A stretch of DNA of 16,206 nt from Pseudomonas sp. (lineage in GTDB: Bacteria > Pseudomonadota > Gammaproteobacteria > Pseudomonadales > Pseudomonadaceae), in assembly GCA_029239415.1 (NCBI GenBank), contig JAQZAY010000055.1:1-16206 (forward strand), read 5' to 3'. Each line of letters begins with the position of its first letter. Positions within the stretch are counted from its first letter, which is position 1. A program made the translations under genes and the position numbers. The notes under the pieces were generated by a model. That model did no database searches. It was not told where the DNA came from and was given only the letters and a program-made list of their open reading frames with translations. Positions 9,635 through 16,206 of the stretch are shown here, piece after piece.

Positions 9635-11056
9635 TCAGGAGCGGTCGTCCGGTGCCGGGCCATTCAGTGGACGTACCCAGAATAGTTCGTGTCGACGCAC
9701 TGCCTTGCGGAAAAATTCGTCTTCGCCCGTCCGCGGCCAGCGTCGCCCAGCGAGCAACCGCTGGAGGGTCCGACGCACCCGTCTCTTCAGCGGTGGCCGG
9801 CCCTGCAGGTCGTGCTGCATGCCCAGGGCCATGGCCTTGTCCAGGCGCGTGGCGGCGTCCAGCTGCGGGCTCCACAGCCTGTCGGCAGGCAGCGGCTCGA
9901 TGCTCGGCGGCAACGCGATGCCGTAATCGGCCGGCCCCATCGGCCAGCGGTCGTTGTCATGCAGGTGATTGGCGTACAACAACAGGTTGTGCGGCCGCCA
10001 GGCGCTCAGTTCGATGGCTTCCATCAACGCGCGGGTACTGGCGACATGGTCGCTGTGCGGGTCCAGCTCAGGGTGAGGGGTCAGCACCACCTGAGGACGA
10101 TGCAGCTCCAGCAGACGGGTCAGGTCTGCCACCAGGTTGCGCCAGGTTGGCTGGCCATCAGCATCGCCTGGCAGGCTCACCGAATTGTGCTGGCGCACCG
10201 TGCGGATATCGCGCTGCCCGGACTCGCGAGAGCCGAAGGCCTGTTCGGGTTGATCAGCCATCGCGCCCAGCTGCAGGCAGTAGTAACCCAGTTGCACGCA
10301 CCGCTGCTGCGGCACACCGCCCCACAACGGCACCGCCAGGCTGTCCCAGCTGCGCAGGCGGCCCTTGAGCGAGGCCGCCTGGGCCGCATCCAGGCCCATG
10401 CTCTGGAAGGCCTCGGCCTCGATTTCACCCTGCGTGAGGGTGACGATGGAAACCTCGGGCGCCCGGCTGTAGAGGCCGAAGGCCGCCAGCTCGGCATCAT
10501 CGGCATGGGGGGCGATGATCAGCAACGATTGCTCGGCGAAGTCCGGGTTGCTCATCGCATGCAGGACAGCGGTGGGCGCCAGGCGGCAGAACCGCCCGCG
10601 CACGGTCAGCGCTCCGGCAGCCAGTGCCTGGCCCTGACCGGACAGGTTGATGAACCGCTCCCCTGCGACACCTCGCTCGAAATCCTGGCGATCATCACCG
10701 ACCCACACCTGCGGATCGAGCAATCGGCCCAGCCAGCGGCTCTGGACCCGTACCTGCAGCACCAGCGTCTGTGCGGCGCCGAAGTCACCCGAGACGTGCA
10801 ATGCCCCGCCAGCCAGCGATACCGGAAAACGTGGCGTATCGGCCGGGAAATCGTAGCGATAGTCGTCGCTCGGCGCATAGAACAGATGGTCGGCGAACCA
10901 TGCCTCGTGGGCGATCCAGCCCAGTAGCAGCAACAACGGCAACGGCCACCACGCGATGAAGATGCCGAACAGCAGCGCCGCCAGCAACGCACCGGTCACT
11001 ACCAGGCGCTTGCGTTGGCGATGCCGCTTGAGCAACTGTTGCTTGCGTCCGCTCAT
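9635..11056 (-). CDS. dnpA: PIG-L family de-N-acetylase, DnpA-like
   Basis: A 473-residue protein. A basic N-terminus (RHRQRKR) is followed by two short hydrophobic stretches (about 18-35 and 39-49) separated by prolines. A region to about 175 has no family I can name. The PIG-L/LmbE deacetylase domain spans about 176-365. Its zinc motif is [15 protein letters not shown] (H184, D187), and the second metal region is [18 protein letters not shown] (H334, H337). PIG-L enzymes remove N-acetyl groups from sugars such as N-acetylglucosamine. The P. aeruginosa homologue, as I recall PA5002 DnpA, is a putative deacetylase linked to antibiotic persistence and lies in the LPS core cluster beside a Mig-14 homologue, exactly as here. 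The ATG at 11056 lies 16 nt after the Mig-14-like stop, with GAGG 10 nt upstream. The sugar substrate is unknown. Confidence 0.85.
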   Translation of the reverse strand: MSGRKQQLLKRHRQRKRLVVTGALLAALLFGIFIAWWPLPLLLLLGWIAHEAWFADHLFYAPSDDYRYDFPADTPRFPVSLAGGALHVSGDFGAAQTLVLQVRVQSRWLGRLLDPQVWVGDDRQDFERGVAGERFINLSGQGQALAAGALTVRGRFCRLAPTAVLHAMSNPDFAEQSLLIIAPHADDAELAAFGLYSRAPEVSIVTLTQGEIEAEAFQSMGLDAAQAASLKGRLRSWDSLAVPLWGGVPQQRCVQLGYYCLQLGAMADQPEQAFGSRESGQRDIRTVRQHNSVSLPGDADGQPTWRNLVADLTRLLELHRPQVVLTPHPELDPHSDHVASTRALMEAIELSAWRPHNLLLYANHLHDNDRWPMGPADYGIALPPSIEPLPADRLWSPQLDAATRLDKAMALGMQHDLQGRPPLKRRVRRTLQRLLAGRRWPRTGEDEFFRKAVRRHELFWVRPLNGPAPDDRS

Positions 11057-11072
11057 GGCTGCATGACCTCGC

Positions 11073-11972
11073 TCAAACCCGGTAGACCGGCACCCGGTGG
11101 CACCAGCGGTCCTTGTATTCCCGATCGGCACGGCCGAACGAATAACGCAGCGGCTTGCCCAGGGCATGTGCCTCTTCCCAGGCGGCCTGGGTGTTGACGA
11201 AGCTGAGCACGCTGCCAGGGCTGAATTCGCGTTGCTGCGGATCCACGCCCCCGTTGATGTATTCCAGGCTGACCCACCTGGCCGCCTCCACGCGGTACAG
11301 GACCTGCACCGCCACCGGCTCGTCATTCAGGTAGATGACAGACCCGGTCATGAATTCGCGCAGCAGGCTGAACACTTCGGCAAGATGGGCGTGCCCCGGT
11401 GCCTCGAAGTTCCAGCGACGCTGGAACAGGTCGGCGTAGATACGCGCCTGTTCGCTGGCGGTCAGCTCCAGCATCGGGCGGATGCTGCCGCCAGCCTCCT
11501 CGAGCAGGCGCTTTTCGCGTCGCTGGTTATAGCGAAACTTCTTGCTGTAGTCCTCCGGCTCGCGGGCCAGCGCCAAGCCCTCGGGCTGCTCGACAAGGCC
11601 GGTGACGTTGTCCGCGTTGAGTTGCGAAACGTAACGCATCCCGTGACGCACCCGAGCCCTCGCATGCTCCGCGGCGGGCAGGATGATCTCGGCGTTGCCC
11701 AGGTCGAACAGGCCCCGCTTGCCTTGGCGCTTGAGCACGTCCTTGGACAAGGCGACATGTCGCCCCCAGGTCGGCATCGCTGCAAGCATTTCGCCGTCCA
11801 CGAACCACCCCAGGTAGCGCACTGCAATGCCTGCCAGGCCTGCCAGTCGTTCAACGACAACGGGGTGAGTCGCCACGCTGCCGCCGTAGCGTTGCCAGGC
11901 GTGGGCATAGTCCCTGGCATCGATCGGCGTCCAGCCGCTTTCCCGCCAGGCCCTGCAATAACTCAGGATCAA
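11073..11972 (-). CDS. mig-14: Mig-14-like antimicrobial-peptide resistance protein (GNAT/FemAB-type fold)
   Basis: A 299-residue protein matching the Mig-14 family in its N-terminal pattern (WQRYGGSVATHPVVV, then RYLGWFVDGEMLAAMPTWG). Its C-terminal half resembles acyltransferases of the GNAT/FemAB type, ending in YSFGRADREYKDRWCHRVP. Mig-14 of Salmonella is an inner-membrane-associated protein needed for resistance to cathelicidin-type peptides and polymyxin; a P. aeruginosa homologue has a similar role. The molecular activity is not established. The start is a TTG whose TTGA overlaps the msbA stop, with AAGGAG inside the msbA end, 8 nt upstream, so translation is probably coupled to MsbA. 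No signal peptide or clear transmembrane helix is seen. The family call is from recognition rather than a search. Confidence 0.8.
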   Translation of the reverse strand: MILSYCRAWRESGWTPIDARDYAHAWQRYGGSVATHPVVVERLAGLAGIAVRYLGWFVDGEMLAAMPTWGRHVALSKDVLKRQGKRGLFDLGNAEIILPAAEHARARVRHGMRYVSQLNADNVTGLVEQPEGLALAREPEDYSKKFRYNQRREKRLLEEAGGSIRPMLELTASEQARIYADLFQRRWNFEAPGHAHLAEVFSLLREFMTGSVIYLNDEPVAVQVLYRVEAARWVSLEYINGGVDPQQREFSPGSVLSFVNTQAAWEEAHALGKPLRYSFGRADREYKDRWCHRVPVYRV

Positions 11973-13759
11973 ACGTGCGGCTCCTTCATCACGCCATCGG
12001 TCGTCTCGTCGAAGTTCTTCTCGTGCAGACGCGCGTACTGGCCATTGAGGGCCAGCAATTCGGCGTGAGTACCTCGTTCGATGATGCGGCCCTGGTCCAT
12101 CAGCAAAATCAGGTCGGCTTTCTCGATGGTCGACAGGCGGTGGGCGATGACCAGCGTGGTACGCCCCTTCATCACACGGTCCAGGGCAGCCTGGATATGA
12201 CGCTCGGATTCGGTGTCGAGGGCCGAGGTGGCCTCATCGAGAATCAGCAACGGGGCATTCTTGAGCAACGCGCGGGCGATCGCCAGGCGCTGGCGCTGGC
12301 CGCCGGACAGCAGCACGCCGTTCTCGCCCACCAGCGTGTCGTACCCCTCGGGCATGGCCTCGATGAACTCGGCAGCGTAGGCGTCCGTAGCAGCCTTGCG
12401 TACATCTGCGAGCGGCGCGCCGGCGAGGTCGCCATAGGCAATGTTGTTGGCGACGGTGTCGTTGAACAGCGTCACCTGTTGAGTCACCAGCGCGATATGA
12501 CGGCGCAGGTTGGTCAGCTTGTAGTCCTCGACGTCCATGCCATCGAGCAGGATCTGGCCTTTGTCATGGTGATAGAAGCGCGGGATCAGGCTGGCCAGGG
12601 TCGACTTCCCGCTGCCAGAACGCCCCACCAGCGCAACCATCTGCCCTTCCTTGGCCGTGAAAGAGATATCGCTGAGCACAAGCTTTTCGGTGCCTGGGTA
12701 CTGGAAGCTGAGGTTGCGCACTTCGAGGCGCCCGTTTACCCGCTGCACTTCCTGGGTACCGGTATCGACTTCCGGCGCTTCGTCGAGCTGCTCGAAGATG
12801 CTTTCGGCGCCCGCGAGCCCCTTCTGGATGGTGGCACTGACTTCCGACAGTTGACGGATCGGCTTGGGCAGCAGGCCGGCGGCGGTGATGTAGGCGATCA
12901 GCTCACCTGCCGATGCATCGCCGCGCATGTACAGTACCAGGTACATCAACACGGCCATGCCGACGTAGATCACCAGCTGCAGGACAGGCGTGTAGATCGA
13001 CTGGGTACGCGTCATGCCCAGGCTGCGATTCATGTTGTCGGCGCTGGCGTTGTGGAAGCGCTCCGTTTCATAGGACTCGCCACCGAAACTGCGCACCACG
13101 CGATAGCCCTGGATAGTCTCCGAGGCCACATGGGTCACATCGCCCATCGCGACCTGGATCTTCTTGCTCTGCTTGCGGAATTTCTTGCTCGCACTGCTCA
13201 CCAGCACCGCGATGACCGGCAGGATCGCCAACAGCACCAGAGTCATTTTCCAGTTGGTGTACAGCAGGTAACCGAACAGGAAGACAACGGTCAGGCCCTC
13301 ACGGATCACGACCTTGATCGCATCGGTGGCCGCACCGGTCACCATGGTAACGTTGTAGGTGATGCGCGAGATCAAGTGGCCTGAATTGTGGTTGTCGAAA
13401 TAGCGGTTGGGCAGGGTCAACAGGTTATCGAACAGCTCGCAGCGCAGGTCATGGACCACGCCACGGGCGACCTTGGCCAGGTAGTAGTTGCCAAGAAACG
13501 AGCCTATGCCCTGGTAGACCGCGATCAGCACGATCAGCAGTGGCACGCCGAGTACCAGCGAAACGCCCAGGAACTTGGCGTCATCGGGCTTCTGCAAGGC
13601 ATCGAGGAAATGTTTGAGCATGTCCGCCAGCATCGGTTGGCTGGATGCGAAGAGCACGAACCCCACTATGCTAATAGCAAAAGCGCCCCAGTACGGGAGC
13701 ACGTATTTCAGCAATCGCAGATAGATCTTCATGCTCGATTGCTGGTCGGGATTGGCCAT
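11969..13759 (-). CDS. msbA: Lipid A export ATP-binding/permease protein MsbA
   Basis: MsbA is a homodimeric ABC exporter that flips lipid A-core across the inner membrane using ATP. The 596-residue product is a complete half-transporter. The transmembrane domain with six helices occupies about 1-320 (hydrophobic blocks near 24-45, 65-92, 140-165, 172-190, 255-278 and 285-300). The nucleotide-binding domain then shows Walker A GRSGSGKST (379-387), a Q-loop at 427-428, the signature LSGGQ (484-488), Walker B LLILDE (504-509) and the H-loop His540 in VIAHRLST. The ATG at 13759 has GAGG 8 nt upstream. It is followed without a gap by the Mig-14-like gene. Upstream, 130 nt separate it from the O-antigen ligase, and that gap contains a candidate promoter. 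Confidence 0.96.
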   Translation of the reverse strand: MANPDQQSSMKIYLRLLKYVLPYWGAFAISIVGFVLFASSQPMLADMLKHFLDALQKPDDAKFLGVSLVLGVPLLIVLIAVYQGIGSFLGNYYLAKVARGVVHDLRCELFDNLLTLPNRYFDNHNSGHLISRITYNVTMVTGAATDAIKVVIREGLTVVFLFGYLLYTNWKMTLVLLAILPVIAVLVSSASKKFRKQSKKIQVAMGDVTHVASETIQGYRVVRSFGGESYETERFHNASADNMNRSLGMTRTQSIYTPVLQLVIYVGMAVLMYLVLYMRGDASAGELIAYITAAGLLPKPIRQLSEVSATIQKGLAGAESIFEQLDEAPEVDTGTQEVQRVNGRLEVRNLSFQYPGTEKLVLSDISFTAKEGQMVALVGRSGSGKSTLASLIPRFYHHDKGQILLDGMDVEDYKLTNLRRHIALVTQQVTLFNDTVANNIAYGDLAGAPLADVRKAATDAYAAEFIEAMPEGYDTLVGENGVLLSGGQRQRLAIARALLKNAPLLILDEATSALDTESERHIQAALDRVMKGRTTLVIAHRLSTIEKADLILLMDQGRIIERGTHAELLALNGQYARLHEKNFDETTDGVMKEPHV

Positions 13760-13799
13760 TTGGTGCGCCTCGTACGTTTAAAAGACAGACAAGCTGCGC

Positions 13800-13808
13800 A
13801 TTGTAACA
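13800..13808 (-). promoter_or_regulatory. Extended -10 promoter candidate for msbA
   Basis: On the minus strand TGTTACAAT forms an extended -10 element: TG, one base, then TACAAT, a five-of-six match. Transcription would start near 13793, leaving a leader of about 34 nt before the msbA ATG. The -35 position at 17 nt spacing (ACTCAT) is poor, as is common for extended -10 promoters. The 130-nt gap between the ligase and msbA genes (13760-13889) otherwise holds a GC-rich stretch with no gene. Confidence 0.45.
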
Positions 13809-13889
13809 GCGAAGCAATCAATATGAGTCAGCGGGGCCGGGACGCGCGGCAATGCCTGCCGGCAGCCGCGACATCATCGCCCGCATCCC

Positions 13890-15083
13890 CTACCGTTGCG
13901 CTGCGCTTGCTGGCAAGCCACCGCGCGCCGGGTGCTGGCGAGCCGCCAACACGATGCTCAGGGCAATCGGCAGCCAGGTAATCAGCCAGTCTGCATTGGG
14001 CTTGAGCCAGAGGCCGATCCCATCGGTCAGCAGCGACACGCCGGAAAACACCCACAGGGCCAGCACCACCTGCCCAAGCGGCTGCGCGCGCGATACCCAG
14101 CCGCGCCACCCCACCACGAGCCACAGGCAGGCAAACAGCAGCAGTCCGATCACCCCCTCGCGAACCCCGGTATCCAGAAACAGGTTGTGCGGATGCTTGA
14201 AGGCGACCTGCAGCTCGACAACCGGGATCTCGTACGGATGGAAGCCCAGGCCCATCACCCAGTTATCGAGCATCAGCTGCAGGCCGCCATGCCATAGCTC
14301 AGGGCGGTAGGACACGCCACGCTGCGACAGGATTTCCGGGTCATACAGGGCAATGGCCCCCACCCCGAGGCCGACCAGGACGAGCAGGCCCACCCCCATG
14401 CGCGAAGGACGCGCGATCACCATCACCAGCATGCAGGCGGCCAGGCCGATCCACACACCCCGGGTCTGGCTGAAGCCCAGAAACATGCCGTAGCCCACCG
14501 CGGGGATCAGCGCCAGCAACCTCACCCAGAGATTGAGGGGCCTGGCCCGAAGCGTGAAGGCCCCCATGATTGCCAGTGCGCCCACGGCATGCGCGGCCAT
14601 GATGGCGGTGTCCCACAGGCCCACGGCAATCAACCGCCCGTTGAAGGCTTGCCCGGCCACCGGGTAGAAGGCGATCCAGGACACGATTGCAAACAGCCCA
14701 CCCACCAGCGAGGCGTACAGCAGCAGCGATTCGAGGGACCACTTGCGGCTCTGGGCGGCCAGCAACACGCCCACCAGCGTCAGCGCCACGTAGATCGGCA
14801 CCTTGCTCTTGCTGAAGGCGTTGTCGCCGCCCTCCACCGCCAGCACCAGCAGGGTCCAGACGACGAAAAGGGCAAACAGCACCGTTTCTGGCTGCTTGAG
14901 CATCACGCGAAAATCCCGGTGGAACAGGGCCAGCAACGCTGGCAGCCACAGCAGGAAGATGATCATCTGGTGGTAGAGCTTGTTGTTCGGCAACACCCAG
15001 GGTCCACACAGCAGTACCAGCAGTCCCAGGGATGCCCAGATCACCAGGACTTCCTTACCCATCAGTCTTTTTATGCTTTTCAA
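13890..15083 (-). CDS. O-antigen ligase / polymerase-family membrane protein (WaaL-like)
   Basis: A 397-residue polytopic inner-membrane protein with about ten to twelve hydrophobic segments, of the Wzy_C superfamily that includes WaaL ligases and Wzy polymerases. Family signs are SQTRGVWIGLA (about 205-215) before the large periplasmic loop, YRPELWHGGLQ then GLGFHPYE within it, and HPHNLFLDTGVREGVIG (H297, H299, N300) near its end. WaaL joins O-antigen from undecaprenyl-PP to lipid A-core at the periplasmic face, which fits its place just before msbA. No ATG fits well: TTG at 15083 overlaps the preceding stop as TTGA and has AAGGA at 15094-15090, 6 nt upstream. TTG at 15086 and ATG at 15062 are alternatives. 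Ligase and polymerase cannot be told apart by reading alone. Confidence 0.83.
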   Translation of the reverse strand: MKSIKRLMGKEVLVIWASLGLLVLLCGPWVLPNNKLYHQMIIFLLWLPALLALFHRDFRVMLKQPETVLFALFVVWTLLVLAVEGGDNAFSKSKVPIYVALTLVGVLLAAQSRKWSLESLLLYASLVGGLFAIVSWIAFYPVAGQAFNGRLIAVGLWDTAIMAAHAVGALAIMGAFTLRARPLNLWVRLLALIPAVGYGMFLGFSQTRGVWIGLAACMLVMVIARPSRMGVGLLVLVGLGVGAIALYDPEILSQRGVSYRPELWHGGLQLMLDNWVMGLGFHPYEIPVVELQVAFKHPHNLFLDTGVREGVIGLLLFACLWLVVGWRGWVSRAQPLGQVVLALWVFSGVSLLTDGIGLWLKPNADWLITWLPIALSIVLAARQHPARGGLPASAAQR

Positions 15084-16192
15084 CAATTGTCCTTACCCAG
15101 GAGTCGGTTGGCGACCCGCTCTAGCTGGGCCTTGTCGGCGTTTTTCCAGGCACCTTTGATACAGTAGTGCTCGGCCAGGTAGTGGACAAAATTGAGCCTG
15201 AGCTGAGCATCCAGCGGCCAATCGGCAGCGTCGCGCGCCAGAGTGATCACCTGGTCAGCGGTGTCGGCATGCACGACCAGCCCTTCAATGTTGTAGAACG
15301 CCTGGCCGAGCGTCATCACCGGCTTGCCCAGCAGGAGGCTTTCCAGCCCCACCGTCGAATTCAGCGTGATGACGAACTGACTGGACTCGATCAGTTGCTG
15401 GGTGGCGTTGCCATTGGCGAACAGCAGTCGCTCGTGCGTGCGAGCGTGCAGGTCAGGATAGGACTCCCGGCTCGAGGGGTGCTCCTTGAAGACCACCGTC
15501 AGGCCGGTTTCCGCGGCCAGGCGCTCGCCCAGGCCGAACAGCTCGCGCATGTTCCTGACCCAAGGAGAAAACAATCGGACCTGGGTGTCGCGGTCGTCCT
15601 GGAACGGAACGAATACGTACTGCGCCGGCAAGTCGATCGGTGCGGGGCCTGCGCTACGCGGTTGGCGTGGCACGAGCACGGCCCTGCTCTTCACGTCGCA
15701 CGCAGGAGGGGGGAAATCGCGGTAGAACCCAGGGTCGCGGGGAACCGAATTGAGGTAATTCACACCCCGCGGGTCCACGGTGGTGGTATCGGGCAGCAAC
15801 CCGTTTTCGAAGAAGAACGTCTTGCAGCCCGGCGGAGCCAGCGCTGCCAGCAACCGGGAATAGCGATGGGCGCCATTCCAGAACGCCAGGACGTCGGGAC
15901 GCTCCCGGTCAAGCAGGGCCTGGGCACGCAACGCTGTCCACAGCAGCTCCAGGCGCAGCAGCTGACGGTACACGCATCCGTTGGACTTCTTCTTGACCTG
16001 TCGCTCTTCGCATTTTTCATCGATCAGGCGCTGCCAGTCGATGCGCGAAAGTACGCTGGAAATCTGTGAGAGCCGCGGCCAAGGCATGTCTCGAGGCGTG
16101 ACGACTTTACCCTGGAGATCCGTCTCGGCAAGCAACCGGCTGAAATAGAGGCCTTGGTGCTTGGCAAAGGAAATGAACATCGTTGTTGTCAT
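15080..16192 (-). CDS. KpsC/KpsS-like capsule polysaccharide synthesis protein (putative Kdo-type glycosyltransferase)
   Basis: A 370-residue soluble protein resembling the capsule polysaccharide biosynthesis family of KpsC/KpsS and LipA/LipB. In order it shows VLAFWNGAHRYSRLLAAL (101-118), then FFFENGLLPDTTTVDPRGVN (126-145), then VVFKEHPSSRE (233-243) and LNSTVGLESLLLGKPVMTLG (277-296). The ENG...P...DPxGVN and NSTVGLE blocks are the hallmarks of the family, whose characterised members transfer beta-Kdo onto a lipid anchor. Here there is one domain only, like KpsS. The start at 16192 has only a weak GGA 9 nt upstream; an in-frame ATG at 16180 has none. The stop overlaps the ligase start. 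The operon promoter probably lies beyond the window. The acceptor is unknown; a role in core or surface polysaccharide decoration is inferred from context. Confidence 0.78.
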   Translation of the reverse strand: MTTTMFISFAKHQGLYFSRLLAETDLQGKVVTPRDMPWPRLSQISSVLSRIDWQRLIDEKCEERQVKKKSNGCVYRQLLRLELLWTALRAQALLDRERPDVLAFWNGAHRYSRLLAALAPPGCKTFFFENGLLPDTTTVDPRGVNYLNSVPRDPGFYRDFPPPACDVKSRAVLVPRQPRSAGPAPIDLPAQYVFVPFQDDRDTQVRLFSPWVRNMRELFGLGERLAAETGLTVVFKEHPSSRESYPDLHARTHERLLFANGNATQQLIESSQFVITLNSTVGLESLLLGKPVMTLGQAFYNIEGLVVHADTADQVITLARDAADWPLDAQLRLNFVHYLAEHYCIKGAWKNADKAQLERVANRLLGKDNC

Positions 16193-16206
16193 AGAGCGTC
16201 CAAAAT

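Noticed and set aside
9689..10927. Open frame of 412 codons opposite the DnpA-like gene
   Set aside because: It is antisense to a PIG-L gene with intact zinc motifs, and its composition is typical of a shadow frame.
11975..13384. Long open frame of 469 codons on the plus strand opposite msbA
   Set aside because: It is antisense to msbA over its whole length, has no recognisable motif and contains a His/Gln-rich product; it is an effect of codon bias.

Overview
The window is GC-rich chromosomal DNA from a Pseudomonas, most likely the P. putida group. The protein sequences and gene order support this: thiC next to a TolC homologue, then waaA, an SMR transporter, a FAD oxidoreductase, an aldo/keto reductase, hldE, msbA and an O-antigen ligase. 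As I remember it, this matches the PA4973-74 and PA4988-PA5003 neighbourhoods of P. aeruginosa. A REP-like palindrome of the P. putida type sits at 8072-8103. I see no mobile element, tRNA, rRNA or CRISPR, and coding density is high.

Region 1 (1-3258) has two divergent genes. thiC runs leftward and is cut by the window edge. A TPP riboswitch and a long leader precede it. An orphan TolC-type outer-membrane channel gene runs rightward. Both have a candidate sigma70 promoter in the shared gap.

Region 2 (3340-8062) starts with waaA (Kdo transferase, leftward). Divergent from it is a rightward run: an SMR efflux gene, a FAD-dependent oxidoreductase, an aldo/keto reductase that overlaps it by 4 bp, and an uncharacterised protein with a degenerate Nudix-like box. 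A REP-like palindrome and a second hairpin separate this run from the convergent hldE.

Region 3 (8137-16192) is a leftward envelope cluster. In transcription order it holds a KpsC/KpsS-like capsule/Kdo-transferase-family protein, an O-antigen ligase-like membrane protein, the lipid A flippase MsbA, a Mig-14-like acyltransferase-fold protein, a DnpA-like PIG-L deacetylase and the heptose enzyme HldE. Junctions are tight, and two use TTG starts overlapping the preceding stop codon. msbA probably has an additional promoter of its own.

Together waaA, hldE, msbA, the ligase and the KpsS-like protein cover inner-core sugar supply, Kdo transfer, lipid A-core flipping and later decoration. Mig-14 and DnpA homologues are linked in other bacteria to antimicrobial peptide resistance and persistence. 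The gene content is largely conserved Pseudomonas core genome. I found no clear new system. The least understood parts are the oxidoreductase/reductase/Nudix-like trio and the KpsS-like gene.
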